Shown here piece after piece: positions 35,281 to 48,660 of a stretch of DNA of 64,000 nucleotides. The notes beneath the pieces were generated by a model. The model was not told the origin of the DNA. It saw only the letters and a list, made by a program, of their open reading frames with translations, and did no database searches. The stretch's first letter is position 1; every line of letters begins with the position of its first letter. Location: positions 3,386,811-3,450,810 of the forward strand of contig NC_135058.1 of NCBI RefSeq assembly GCF_051014685.1. Reading direction: 5' to 3'. The translations under genes and the position numbers were made by a program. Origin of the DNA: Ptiloglossa arizonensis. Taxonomy: Eukaryota > Arthropoda > Insecta > Hymenoptera > Colletidae.

Positions 35281-35720
35281 ACGATGAAAGACGCGGCTCT
35301 GTGTATCGCGGTGGCGATCGACCGTAATACCGTATCGAATGGACAGTTATTTTTGCCCCGGGTCTTGCTCTTGGAGGTATTCTAGCCGTAGCGTGGCACG
35401 AGGTAGGGTTCGAGGCTGGAGTATGGAAACAGAGGGGATTGTGCCGGGTTTAATTGTTGCTTATTGCGGGAGTTTTGTATGCGTTTCGATGCGTCGATGA
35501 GAGTTTTCGATGGGTAATGTTCGGGATCGTTATTCGGAAGATTAGAAGTCACACTTCGAGGACGGAGCGGATTAGCCGGATCTTTGGGTCGATAAGACGA
35601 CGAAAGTCGCGGTTCTGTGTATCCCGGTGACGATCATGGAACCGTATCGAATGGACGTTTATATTTGTCTCGAGTAGTCTCCTGGTGTCGTAGGCCTCGG
35701 GGAGGAAACCTACCTAGCTA
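35281..35720. repeat. Old 316-bp tandem duplication
   Basis: The span with ctgtgtatcgcggtggcgatc (about 35297) and accgtatcgaatggac recurs as ctgtgtatcccggtgacgatc (about 35613) with the same order of motifs. Differences are frequent. No gene. Confidence 0.55.
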
Positions 35721-38700
35721 AGAGGTATCGTAGGTCGAAGGAGGAATACGAAAATTTATGTAGTATAACGTATAGTATATATTCGTGTAGTCGTTGATCC
35801 TGTTGTACGTAAAAGTTGCTACTCGCGTGTGTTCAATTTCATCGTTTCATCGATGACATTTTTTCTTAGTTTAAGAGTAACAATGTACGTTAATCTAGGT
35901 ATTTCTTGAAAGATCGTAAGAATATCTCGAGGGTGGAGCAATCTAGACGAAATGTTTACAATGAAAATATCGTTTACGCAAAGATTATCTTATCTATTTT
36001 ACACACAGGTGATTTTGTTGTCTCCTAATAACGATACTTTCCGCACTAACGAGCAATTTACCACACCATTGTTTAGATTCGTCCACGGAACAACGTACCG
36101 AAGTGTACCAATCTACCTGTTCCGAGTTTGTTTATCAGCGCAGTGATTCCTTCGTATCGAATTTTCCGGTTAATGACAAAATATGTATGTACAATTTCCA
36201 AAATAAGTTTTGGAGTTCAAAAATCTCGAAACAGCCCTCGAAGGGTTAACGTCCCTCGACTATCGAAATCGGTGTCCTTGTTTCGTTGGTAACAATCATC
36301 GTCTTCGCAATTGTACGCGCACGTTTATAAAATAATTCGGTTATTTCCGTTTAGTCGAAGCGATCGTGCTCAGATTTCACCGGTTGTAAAGTACAACGAA
36401 TCGTGTTCGCGTATTTGTCCTCGAAGGTGAAACAACGGGTGTTACAGTTACGAGAACTTGTAACGGATTAAAAAGAAACGAATCGAAGTCGAAGAACGGC
36501 GCGTACACGGTGGACGATTCTGAATATTTCCATGGAACCGAGTGGTTATAATACGGCGAGGGAATTTCTAGCGGCAATATGAAATTGGCGACCGTAAACG
36601 TCCGGTTCTGATATTGCCGTAATGAGATAGGGGAATTAGAAAAGTTTTAATTAGTTCTTGAGCGAGTTAAATCTTGGAACTGAATTTAGCGACATAATTT
36701 CGAATCGATTCGGGCACGTGCAATAAACCGTAATACATAATTGAAAGCGCGATATTCCTACGACTCGCTCGGCGCGCGTACGCGTGTACAATAATTATAC
36801 GTGTTTATCGGTTTGTGAAATATAAATTATAAAACGCGACCGCGCTCAACGAATGTATCCGGTACGGTAACGATTCCGCGATTGAACATCGAAATACGTA
36901 TTCTTCTGTAACGAGTACAACCACCGGGGGGTGGGGGCTACGAGTCAATTATATCGACAATCGGTTCTTTTGTCGGATCGTCCGACTGCGTTGTTTCCAC
37001 TTGACAATTCCGAGACGGTGATATCGGCGTAACAAGTCGCGAAAAGTTTTCGAGAAGTTTTTTAATTAACGCATTAGTTGGCCACACTGTGCACGGTAAA
37101 TTCATTTATCACGAGCGGAAAGTTTCGTTACAATAGGGCGCAAGTACGTTCCGCGTTTGGGAAAGTTTATCGGGGTGGGTCTCGCATAAAACAACAATCG
37201 TTATACGTCGCGGTTGAAAGTAACAACACCGTGAAAACATACATTTTGTCTGGAAAGAGTCGTAATACTTTGCCGTGCCCGTGCGTATTGTACCGCTCTC
37301 CGTGTTCAAACTTTACGCGCGCACTTCCGAGCGAGAACGTTCTTCTTCAAAGAGTTGGCGAACAATCTTTTTTCAAACGTGCGCGAAGCGCGTTTCGAGA
37401 CTCGTTTGAAAAATAATGCGGTCACGTGTCGCGTGGCCCCCACTCGGTGTTATGGACGCGCGCGATAAGGGCGTGACTTTTCCCCTGGGGTTTTTTTTTT
37501 TTTTTTGGATTTAACAGTTTTTCTTTTTTTTTTTTTTTACGCGTTCCTTCTGTACAGGTTTCAATTTTCTCGTAAACGCGCAAGATTTTATTTCACGCGT
37601 TCAACGACTTCGTTGAAAATGTACAATTTCGGGTGTACGGAATAATAAATTCGAAATTTTCTTCGCAACGCTCGAACAATAGAACGCGCGAGCTTTTTCA
37701 TATTCTCGAGCGATACGGGAAATATATTTATCAACATCAACGGTCCTGCGTGCCCCCCGCGAGAACACGATGTTACCTTGCTGAAATGAAAATATGACAT
37801 GAAAATATGAAACGGTATAGAAAACTCACGTGGTAACGATATAAACAAAATTTTTCGAATACGAAGACAAAGGTACAAATAAGAGGGATACGCGTGGAAA
37901 TATGAAAAAGAAAAGACAGAGGAAAGAAAAAGGAAAATGTTTTTTATCTATTTGTCTAGTGTACGAAACCGTAACGTACACAAGCGTAGAATGGAGGGTG
38001 AAAGGGTGAGTTGCAGCGAATTGCTGTTTGCAACCTTATCCTAGACGCGTATAACGTAACGTTATTACACGTAAATTTACACGTAAATTTACACCGTGTA
38101 CTCGCGTATCGTTTGTAGCGGGTTAGACCGGGGACTTTTCTCAAAATGCAAAACCCGTCTGAAAATCCTCATTGAGATTCTTAACCCTCGTGTCAAAACA
38201 AATTAAAAGTCTGTGCGTAGCAGTGTGCAACTTTTGGGATACAGAACTCGTTCGAAACTTTGAACGAACTGTTTGAATTGTGGCAGTGTACGCATTTTGA
38301 ATGAAGATTCTTAAAACGGAATTTAAGATGTATTTAAATTGCATTACATTTTCAAACACTGTGAATTGTAGTGCAACCGTACCGACCATCTTAATTAATA
38401 TTATTGCGCGACTCTGTTCACAATCCCCCTTGTACACGATACTACATTTAATCCATTTTTCAACTTCCCATAGTACACTATCGTTGAAAAGTATTCGATC
38501 GTTGTAGGTACGTTCACTGAAATAGCAAGAGTAGCGTGGATAGTTTCAGTAATTGTTAACTTAAATAATTTTGCTAATTTTGCTCTTCTCGCGGAAGTAA
38601 TTATTTGCAATAGAAATGTACTTCAATGTGCAAACGCGGTCGATAAAAGTAAATTTCTATCACGTGTAACGAAGTAGCGGTAAGTTTCAAAATTGAAAGT

Positions 38701-41700
38701 TATCGACTCGAACGATAAGAAAGATCGATTTCGTTTACTATTTTGGACGTTTAATCAACATTTATGCGTTATTATTACGCATTTCAGAAGTGGCCGGATA
38801 GTTACTCTATCGTCACCAAATTGTATTCCGATGCCAATGGGACTCTTTTTCCTTAAAAAGAAAGTACACGGTGAAAAAAAATCGCACGCTAACTTTTAGG
38901 GGATCGTTGTACAGAGGAGGCTCCGTTCTTTAAACTCGAGGAAATTTTAGATACGCTACATTTTTTAAACAATTGGTAGCGGTACGAAGTTCTTCAATTT
39001 TTTTAAGAAAACCGTGCTCACTTTTCCAATAGTTTCCGAGTGTAAGATAATTTTCAGAGGAATTCGAGCCAGAGACACGATAGGAGGAGACGCTATAAAA
39101 AATTCAGTATAGAACAACGCAAGTAACTTTGTCCAACAATTAACATCTAAAGCAACGCGTGAAAAGCAATGCTAGCTCGAACAATCGCCGCGAAACAACC
39201 ATTTCCTGTCTCGCTACTTTCGAATTTCTTTTATATTTCGTTTGTAACCGATTGATCTTTTACGAAAGATAAATTTCATATTTTGTTTCTATCGTAAGAA
39301 AGTGTAAACGTTTTCGAGACTTTCTCCCCTTTGGAACGAAAAGTCGAGTAAAAAGGAAACGCGTCGAACCGGACGACGTCGTTCGTGGGTTGTTCGTCTC
39401 CTTTTCTCGAAGAGGTCCCGGGTCGCGATCGGGTCGTCCTTAATTCGCGTTCTCGGGTCGCGGTGATTTCGTTGGGTGCACTTTCACCGTTTCGTATCGG
39501 GATCGATGTCCGTTGGCAAGGTTCGCGTCGTATTGACCTCGCGCCAAGAAAGACGCGGCTGGAACCGATCGGCGTTAAGGGAGAGTGGAGCGGCCATCGT
39601 GGAAGAAGAAACTGGGTCAACGAAACAAAACCGTGGACGTTGCACGGACGCGTCGCGACGCCGCCGCGATCCACGCGTTACCGGCGAACTTGTTGCTATG
39701 TTTTCTGGCAAGGAGTAGGTCCTACGTGCGCGTTTTATTTACAGCGGTCACATAACCGTGTTACGGGGAAAGGGTAAAGCCGAGGGGATGATGTTGTTAC
39801 CGGGTTATACACACGTGTACCATCCCACACGTGTCCACACAGAGACGCACACCGAGTGTTGCACGCGCACGAGAAAGGGGTCGAAGCGTCCCCGAGATCC
39901 GAGCTAATTTGCAGTCCGAGGATGCTTTCGTTCGAAAGAGAAAAATAAACGTCGGAAGAAGGGAAAAGACGACGTCGAGGCTGGTGAAGGGATCGAAGCG
40001 AAGGATAAACAGAGATCGTCGAGCAACCGAGAAACCGAGGTCCCCTGGAGATGAGCGGTGCCCGACCCGAAAGAGAACGATATTGCTCCTCGTCGGTGCG
40101 CCTCCTCTTTCTCCGTCTTCTCTATCCCGCGGAGCATGAACACCAGGAAAAGGATAAAAAGATTACGGGAGCAAATACCCGACCCGTGAGCGAATCCGTC
40201 GTCGAACGGACCAACGCGGATAGATACGAATCTTTTCGCCTCTCTTTCGCCCGGCAAACAGGAAGCACAGTCCTTTATCACCACCGGATAATCGATCTGT
40301 TAATTTTATTTTTTTATTTTTTTTTTTCCACTCACCTAAAATCACTTTCCACGACGAGCTACCAGGATCCGTGGACTTTACCAGTCGTGTAAATGGCGAA
40401 TGATATTGTATTTGCACATATGGTGCGACGAATTGATGCTGGAAGAATCGAGTTTTTCGAGGAAATTTGATGACGATCGTGTATCGTGGATTTATCGCAA
40501 ATTTAACCCTCGAAGCGCTGAACCACGCTTCTGGAATCGGTGTTCAAAGCCTTGAACATTGTTGCGCGAATTTATGTCGGTGCGAACATCGGATGGATCG
40601 AATGATTTTCAGGTGGTAAGAATAATGTAACATCGAGGAGCAATATTGGAAATGACGAGTTAGCCAATATTGCCGAGTAACGCATTACCGTAAAGAGAAT
40701 CGGTAATTATGTTTCTTAGATTCTTTTTATAGAATTCCACACGCGTGATACGTACATGTTTCCAATGAAATCGAACGAAAAGATGAATCATCGAGAATCT
40801 TGTAACGAGGATCTTTTTAGTTTCTTCTCTGGACTCGATTTAAGACTATGCTCGAGACTATCGAGACTCGAATAGAAATTTTGTGATTCTTAAAAATCAC
40901 TTCGCTCAAAGAGACACGATCGTAATTATTATTCTCGCGCAACGAACAATATTTCTGCTTCGATGTCTCGATAGTATTTGAAGTTTTCCCTCGAAAAATC
41001 GCTTCGAACGTTCTGTACCGTTGTACCTGTAAATAAGTTAAGAATAACGCCCGTTTCGATAAATCGAGACAAACCGGAGGATCGATCGGTATTAGCGAGA
41101 GTGCACGCCCGTTGTTGCAAACGTCGTTAAAATAAAATACCATTTTCGATATCTCGGGCAAAAGGCGCGTTGATTGACGTTCGTGAAACTGAAATTGAAA
41201 TGGTATCTCCAGGGGCAGCCACAAGGTCTTAAAGGGGTACACATCCGGCGGCTGTTAGCCGTATATCCTGACCGGTTCAAAGGACAGTAATCTTTACCGG
41301 ATCTCGTGGAAAATCCTTGGGATTTATAAAACATTTCCCCGACAGTTCTCGATCCAGCTTCCGAGAATCTCGATGTTAAGAGCATCTGGCTCGAAATCCT
41401 CATTAAGAACGCATTCTATCCGAGCTCATAGTATTTGTTTCCGTCGCTCTTCTAGTTTTCCGTTTGTACCCGGCACGGATAGATACGAGAATCTTTGGAA
41501 AAGCTTTTAGTTCCAAATGTTTTCATTTCTCGCTCGCATAACTCCGGATAAGCTACCGACGCGTTACCGTGCGATCTCCGTTTCACAGGAGCGAGAATTT
41601 GACGCACATCTACGGACATTTGTTCGCAAAACGTTGTTCCTAAACGTTGACTCGTGAAACCTTCAGCTCGAACGAATCGTAATCGCGGGTTAACATTTCC

Positions 41701-42379
41701 GAAATTGTGTACAGAATCGAAACGCGACAAATTGCACACTGTTCGTATTTTTCGTAAACGCGATCGTCGATAGGTTCGTTTATTGTAATTGATACTAGGA
41801 GTAATTTTTGTGGAGTAAGTTTTTTTTCGCTTTTGGGGTAATTTTGGAACGTCGAAGACGATACAACGAAGATTCGTGCATTAAGAATGAAAAATTGAAC
41901 GGTGTTCGACAAAGTACGTACAGTTACCGGTGTTGAAAACACCTCGATGGAAAATCTTCAAAGCGTTCGTTGAATTGATTAGCACGAAACCGGTAGGTAT
42001 AATTTCGAGCGATTAAACGCGTTAAAAATCTTTTCTAATCTGACACTGGCGAAAAGATACGTTTGAAAAGTTTCGTTAAATTACTTCACCGTTCGGTGTT
42101 GTTTCGTCTATGTTGAAAAAGCGGGTGTTGTACCGTAAAAAAAAAAAGAAGCAAAAAAAGAGTTCCTTTATCCGAACTGTCGCGTCTCTCTCCGGTACTT
42201 CCGATAATAAACGTTGTACCGGTGTTCGGTCTTGAAAACGGATGAAGCAAGGGACTTTGAACGCGCCGACAAAAAGCACAAAGTCGCGAGAACGCGGTCG
42301 TCGCAAACTCGTAAAAGAAAATATGGTTTATGGACGACGCGTGCGCGCGCGGAGGAAATTAAATGGTCCACGAATTGTC
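35721..42379. other. Long non-coding stretch with homopolymers
   Basis: No gene is supported in 6.6 kb. Runs of 16 T and 15 T lie at 37491-37506 and 37524-37538. A pair of ACACGTGT palindromes lies at 39811 and 39827. ggttaacgtccctcga occurs near 36248 and again near 43319, a possible old repeat. Frames (up to about 140 codons) lack domains. Confidence 0.45.
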
Positions 42380-42441
42380 AAAAAAAGAAAAGCCTCCAAA
42401 AAAAAAAGAACGAAAAAAAAAACAAAAAAAAAAAGGAAAAA
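42380..42441. repeat. Poly(A)-rich tract
   Basis: Interrupted A runs with single G or C. It yields Lys-rich false frames on the + strand and Phe-rich ones on the minus strand. No retroelement body was recognised upstream, so it cannot be called a retroposon tail. Confidence 0.85.
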
Positions 42442-44444
42442 CTTCCAAAGAGACTGTCCGTGTTTGGCGTTGCGGAGTGCTCGTACCGATCTTATTGCGT
42501 TGTTCTCGTGCATTAAAGGGCTTGTCCCGTTTACAGCTATTTAGATAAAAGCCGAGCGAGACTCGGTTCGCGCTTGTTAGACAAACTGCGATTTTTTTAC
42601 GCGCAAAGCGTGCGCGCGGATCTGAAGCCGGGCTACGGGTTTTAACAGCGCGTTTACCGCGGCGCTTTCGCATTGTGTATTCCCATATGAACGTCTCGTC
42701 GAGAAAGCGCGTCCTTTTGATCCACCCTCGGCTCTTCAGGCCGCGAAAAAAAAAGGCAGATAGGATGAGGAGCGACGTCCTTTGCGCAGCGCCTAACACG
42801 CGCACGAGACACGGTGCTTTAGGAAGGACGAGAGGCAGCCAGCCAGGCAGCCAGGCAGCCAGGCAGAGGCGGAAATAATATTTTACCGGAGAGTCAACGA
42901 CCGGAGAAGCGCGGCTCTTATCATCTCTGGAAGGAATATCTCGAAAATCGGGCAACGGCGAGAGCTTTCGATGAAATTCCAAACGCGCGCGCGTTACGTT
43001 CGCGAAACAACGGAAGGAGGCAACGTGACTTCCGCGAAACGCGAGCGTAACTCGCTTAATCGTTGCTCAGCGAGAGAGACGTTCGTCGAGAATTTAACCC
43101 TTGTGTCCTACGAGTCTCGATAACGTTCGTCGTAAGCTCGGTCACGACTCTCGCTGTCCTCCGAACGTTCAATTTTCTCTTCGAAGACATCGTACAAGAA
43201 TTTCTTCGTTATATTTTCAAGAAAAGATATTCGAACGCACGAACCCGGACTCATCCGTGGTTCTTACGTTTGGCTCGGTTTTCTTACCACGAGTCTCGCG
43301 CGATATTGTACGCGAAGGGGTTAACGTCCCTCGAGCGGTCGAAAGCTCGTAAGCGAACGAAGAACAGCTAGGGTACGTTACGTTCGGAATAGATGCACCC
43401 AGAGTCGTACAATTTGATCCTCCGTTAGGGAAATACGTAGGTAGAAATTTTTGTCGCTTTTGTTTCGCGTTTCGCGTTCCAAGGTGGCCGCTTCGAGCAA
43501 TTCCTCGATGGTACAAAGTTCCCCCGTTGAAGGTGGATTTCATCTTCGTGCGCTGAATTCAAGCTCGAAGTTACGGTCGATAATAACGAAAACGTCCCAC
43601 CGTAGACCAACGGAACGGGTTGTACGCGATAAAATAAATCCACGGATGCGAACACTTTAACTTTTCCACGGTTGTGAAACGCGCGTTACGCTCGAGCCTG
43701 GAAGGGCTCTTTCTCTGTTTTTCCCGTATACCTTCTTGACTTTGGCTCGTGTACTTTGCGGCGTGCGCTCTTCTATGGTACTTGAACGGGAAATAAAAAA
43801 TTGAACCCAGGGAAGAGCAAATATCGACACTTACCGACGCGTACCGGCGGCGAGTGTGACAGAGTGTGACAGAGTCTGACAAGGTTTATGCAAGTCGGGT
43901 CGTCGGTAGTTTGAAAATTCTTTACGACTGAGAAATAAATCACGAGACGCTTGTACGCGAACTTATTTCGTTGTTTCGATAGGGAGAATCGGTCCTGAGT
44001 ACGTGTCCCGTATTTTTAACGAATATCGAGTATCGAATATTTGTAACGAATATCGAAAACGCGCGAAACGTAGAACGTTCCCTTGAAACGAAGATCGCTC
44101 GAGATTTCTATAAGAATAAAAGTAATTAAAGACGGTTCGGTGGTCAGGATTACAAAGTATCGTGTGCCAACGTACAACATACCGTAAGCTAGGTTTATGA
44201 GCGGCGAACCATCCCCCCTAATCCCTTCTTAAAAACTGCTTTAGACTTTGTGTATCGCAAAGATTATACGAGGATAATAGCTCGGTAGACGAAATCACAA
44301 CTTTCGGGTGGAGCGATCATCGGTTACTATTGCTCGAAGTCACGCGCGATTCTGTAATCCACGATACGAGAGGAATCGTTTTACAATAGAACATTTTCTT
44401 TCGAAATCGTAACTAATATTGGATCGTGTTCAATCGTCGTCCTA
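42442..44444. other. Non-coding, two minisatellites
   Basis: A GCAGCCAG-type repeat at about 42834-42866 and three 10-bp units of AGAGTGTGAC at 43851-43880. A TTAA-bounded span 43098-43320 has CCCTTG and CCCCTT tips but poor TIR agreement, so it is not called. No gene. Confidence 0.45.
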
Positions 44445-45075
44445 TATTTTATTCCCTCCGCGTTCCTGTAATCCTAGCTTCCATCGTTCGAGATTAAGTT
44501 ACTCGTTACTCTTTGCGAAAAAAAGTCACCAGAAATCTTACAAATATTCGAGAGAACTCTACATCCCATTTCCTTTACCGAAACTCGTTGCGCGATTATT
44601 TTCTCCCAAAAATCGTAATCAATAGCCAAGCTTGCGCAATTATCGTCCAACTCACTTTCTCTCGTGAGCCGACGAACGACGCAACGTTACATTTTACTTC
44701 CTCCACGTTTACGCAGTCCTATTCATCTCGTTCGAGATCGAGTTACTTATTAATTTCTTGCGAGCAAAATCTCGAAAAATCCAAGAAATATTCCAGAGAA
44801 CGTATATCCCATTTTCTCCGTGAAAACCCATTACCCGATTATTTTCTCCCAAAAATCGTAATCAATACCCAAGCTTGCGCAATTATCGTCCAACTCAGTT
44901 TCTCTCGTGAGCTGACGAACGACGCTTCCACGTTTACGCAGTCCTCATCTCGTTCGAGATCGAGTTACTTATTAATTTCTTGCGAGAAAAATCTCAAAAA
45001 ATTTTACAAATATTCGTGAGAACGTATATTCCATTTCCTCCGTGAAAACTCGTTACACGATTATTTTCTTTCAAA
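44445..45075. repeat. Tandem repeat, 243/223-bp unit, about 2.6 copies
   Basis: cgattattttctcccaaaaa starts at 44593 and 44836, and its variant at 45059. Units also share cgttcgagatcgagttactt and ccaagcttgcgcaattatcg. The second interval is 20 bp shorter because of a deletion. Identity between copies 1 and 2 is high, so the duplication is fairly recent. The 168-codon frame at 44513-45019 follows the repeat and is not considered a gene. Confidence 0.85.
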
Positions 45076-45912
45076 ATGGTACCGAACCGTGCGCAGTTGT
45101 CGAATTTTGTTCGAGGAGCGAACCATCGGCATGTAAAATCGAACACGTTCGGTGATCTTTGCAGGCGTTAGGGTTGGCGCGTCTTTCCGGGCCAAGAGAC
45201 AGCTGGAGAACGGTTGCGCGATCAGACCGGAAGGCAGCTTCCCCGAGGGCGTTTACGTCGTCGGGCGACATCAGTCAAACCGACGCGACGTGTTACCATG
45301 GCCGACGCGTTATCGCGAAAGGCAGGTGGATCTATAGGGACAGGTAGAAGGCGACTACGGGTGGGGAGGACAAGAGACGTCCTGGAGAAGGTGACGAGGG
45401 GGAGGGACACGAGGGGTGGAAGGAGACGGCTCGACTATTCCCAGGTGTAGCCGTGCCGTATCTCATTCTCGACGTGCGCGTCAGGTCGACCGAGACGAGA
45501 CGCCTCGTATCGAATTTGCGTCGTATTTGCTCGTGGAAGGTGACGGGACGACACCTTCTTCCGGTTCCTTCGGCCTCGTTTCTGCGCCACGTCGGGGTTG
45601 CGCGATAGCTGCTATGACGCGAACGCTTTATCAACCGAGAAACACTGTTCCAGATACGGGACGCTTCTTCTATTTTTCGACAGCGTTTCGCTCGATCTTC
45701 CGCCGAGTAAACAATCGATTTCCATTTGGGTCGGAAACGTGGACGGAATATACGTTCGCATCAAATACGCGAGTCGATCATTAACAATGGTCGTTGACCA
45801 TCGACGCGCTGAACTTGAAAGGTTTCTTCGAAGCGTTTACAAAAGACGAATCTTGATACTCGTGAACCTTTGAACATCGTTGTCGTTAGCGATGCTATAT
45901 ACCAGGTTGTTC
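45076..45912. other. Non-coding sequence
   Basis: GC-rich at 45150-45600 with overlapping frames on both strands but no domain. Nothing else is recognised. Confidence 0.4.
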
Positions 45913-46132
45913 AAGTTGCTCGATAAGTTTCGTCGTTTTTTCCATGGTAAAAAATACTATGACACTTCAACTTTGAACAACTGTAGATATACGAACGAGT
46001 CGACGGATCTACAATGGAGAGTTTCACGTGTGTGAAACTTCACGCGTGTTCGTCGAACTGTGGTACCATCTTTAGAAAAATAAAACTACGAACTTAAATT
46101 CTTATCGAACGACACAACTTGTCGAGCAACTT
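45913..46132. mobile_element. Candidate mariner-type MITE, 220 bp
   Basis: The left tip is AAGTTGCTCGATAAGTTTCG; the right tip read inward is AAGTTGCTCGACAAGTTGTG. They match at all but a few positions over about 25 bp. The preceding tataccaggttgttc equals the start of the repeat at 59102. CAGGTTG..GATAAGT resembles irritans-type mariner ends. No clean TA duplication is visible. Inside is a perfect 8-bp-stem hairpin (46020-46039). Confidence 0.5.
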
Positions 46133-47300
46133 AATAATAGCAGTAAATAACAGCAGTAAAATAACAGTCGGACGATCGTTGAATATTTCTACTTTACGCG
46201 CTACAGTTTGAACAATTGTCGAGAAAGTTGTCCGGTATAATGGTTCAGTTTTGTCGAGTAAATAATAAATCCAAGTAAAACGCGAACATCTTGCGCACAA
46301 CGGCCGAGATGGAGATTTTCAGCCTCGGAATGTAGGACATCGGAAGTAGAAAAACAGGCCGTCGAGGGGTAAAGTTCGTTAAGTAATGAAAATTGTAATC
46401 CGTGCGCTCTTGTTACGCGAGATTAGCGCGTGAAAAATAATTACTTCGCTGTTACATATTCATCGAGTCTAAGGCAGAATTCACTGGGAAAGCTTTACCG
46501 AGAAATCCGCCAGCGGATCCGGGACAAAGGGTGGTAATTTTTGCCCCGGGTACCAAAGAAATTACTTCTTATACGTGTACTAATTTTCCGAGAGTTCGTA
46601 AGGTTTATCCTTTTCGGGGGGGAGTATCCCGCGGAGAAGAAAAGACCTTGCGTGCGAGGATATTGGGTCAGACTTGGTAGTCAGCCTCGACTTCGTCCAC
46701 GTTCCACTTGCGCGTGGTACCGCGTTCGCCTTAACGTCGATACGTTCCCTCTTTCTCTCTTTGCGCGCTGCAATTCGGAAGTAAGATTCCGAAAATTCGT
46801 AAAAAATTTCCCAACGATGAAACACGGCTAGTAAAATAATTCGCTACCGGGCGAGTCACGATCGATCGAATCTTAAGTTTCGAAGGTACGAAAGGTCGCG
46901 TTGATACGATCTACAAAAATTTACCGATAACCATCTTCGTCGTCGACTCGGCTACGTTACTTTCTTACCTCCACGCTGCATAATTTTCGAACATAGATCT
47001 CAAACGATTACATCCGCGATATATACTATTTCTATTCGAACGAATAAACGTTTCTTTTCGTTTCTGTTCCCTCGCTCGGTGCACAATTCCTCAGTTCGTT
47101 CGCTAGAAAATCTCGGCTCGGTAACGACGCATTATCGTTACCTTGGTTAAACGTTAAATATTCCACATCCCCTCCCGTTTGCGTCTTCCACAGAGCCGTT
47201 TCTACGGCTCGCCGCGACTTCCAAAGGATCGCTAAAACGAAGCTCCTCGTATTTCATACGCGGACTAATTGTTTATCGCGTAAATACAAGCGCGGTGTCG
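46133..47300. other. Non-coding sequence
   Basis: Nothing recognised; short frames only. Confidence 0.4.
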
Positions 47301-48660
47301 ACGCCGCGCGTCGAGAAAGCACTCTCGGTCGTTGCACGGTGAATAACGTCGGGATGCTCCTCGTTTTCCCCGTGGTAAGCAGCCATTTTAGTGCTTTATT
47401 GCCCTCGTTAGGTGCACATTTACACTTTAATGGCGTTCCGCGCTCGCCGGTCTCGTCGCGAGCTGCACTTACGCGCGACTCCCGCTCGCGTATTTGCATA
47501 AACATTCGCGTCCGACGGTTAACCGTTGTGTATCGACGGATATCCTGTTCCTCGTTTTCTCATCGCGACGCTCTACGCTCGACGCGCGAAAATTCGCGAC
47601 ACCTGTACTCGGAGGGTTCGTCGCTTCACCTGGATGTTTCCAGGGACGCCGCGACAAAAGCCACGGAAAACGCGTTCGCGCGAGTTCGAAGAGCGCGTCG
47701 GAGGAGTCTCGCGAGCTCGTCCCGGCAAGAACAGCCGTCAAAACGTTTTCTCTTCCGGTAACCACCGCTGTCCCACTCGACGCACGACAGGTGAGGGTGC
47801 CCCCGTGTCACCCTTCTCCGCTTCGTCCTCCGCGACGGGGTGTGGGTGGCTGGCCCTGAATTTAAAGTTACGCCACTGCGGGTCGCGTAGACGGGGCGCG
47901 CGAATGGACGAGCGCGCGCGCGAGAGAAGGGGGACCGAGGGGGTCGGGGCGAGGGAACAAGCGGAAAGAGAGGAGACGAGTAACGAGAGGGAACGCGAGA
48001 TGGAGCGGAGCTGGAACGAGAGCTCGGTGGTGGGGCTTACGGAGAGCTAGACAGAGGGAAACGAGAAAGAGCGAGAGAGGGTCAGCGTCGGGGGGGTGAC
48101 AGGAAAGGGGTGTGGGTCGTTCGAGAGGGCAAGGCGAAACCATGAGCCATCGACCCGAGAGTCGGGTTCGAGCTCGTTATACTCTCCTACAGGATGCATC
48201 CACGTCTCTGCATCTCCATGCAGTTGCACGAAACCGGGGTGGGGGAGGCCACATTCACCGCAGCACACCGTGTACCCCCTCCCCCTTCACTCTCTCTCTT
48301 TCTCTCTCTGCCCTCTCTCCGCTCTTCCGCTCCTCCGCTCGTCCCGCTCCGTCCGCGCGCACACAGCACGGTCCTCGTGCCATTGAATGTGCCACGCTGG
48401 TACCACCCCGGTCACGGCTAGCGTGTATCGTGCAGTTGCAACGAAAACTGTGCATGCATCGCGCCGATATACGGGGTGCGGCGGAAATCGCGGCCGCGAT
48501 CGTCGACTCCGCGACACGAGGCTCCCGCTTGTCGGCAATAATTCGAAACTATGGCATGAAATTTTACATCGACCGAGACGAGTAGCCGACGATGAACCTG
48601 GGGATTTTTTTTCTTTTTTTTTTCTTTTTTTTTTTTTTTTGGAAACCGAACGAGCACGCC
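47301..48660. other. GC-rich island with G-quadruplex motif and T tract
   Basis: CpG-dense sequence, purine-rich at 47880-48080 and CT-rich at 48280-48330. It contains a four-run G motif at 47929-47955 and an interrupted T tract at 48605-48640. Overlapping frames up to 174 codons are low complexity (Arg/Glu). It may be a promoter region; no exon is defined. Confidence 0.4.
47929..47955 (+). other. Putative G-quadruplex
   Basis: Four G runs of 5, 5, 4 and 3 within 27 bases, with loops of 2-5 bases. Folding is inferred from the pattern only. Confidence 0.6.

Noticed and set aside
43098..43320. TTAA-bounded span as another piggyBac-like MITE
   Set aside because: The tips (CCCTTGTGTC and CCCCTTCGCG) match too poorly, and the right-hand phrase recurs at 36248 as part of a longer repeat.
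28664..44290. Similarity between about 28740-28800 and 44215-44265 (taatccctcct..aagactgctt)
   Set aside because: The match is short and patchy; it may be an old dispersed repeat but cannot be supported by eye.
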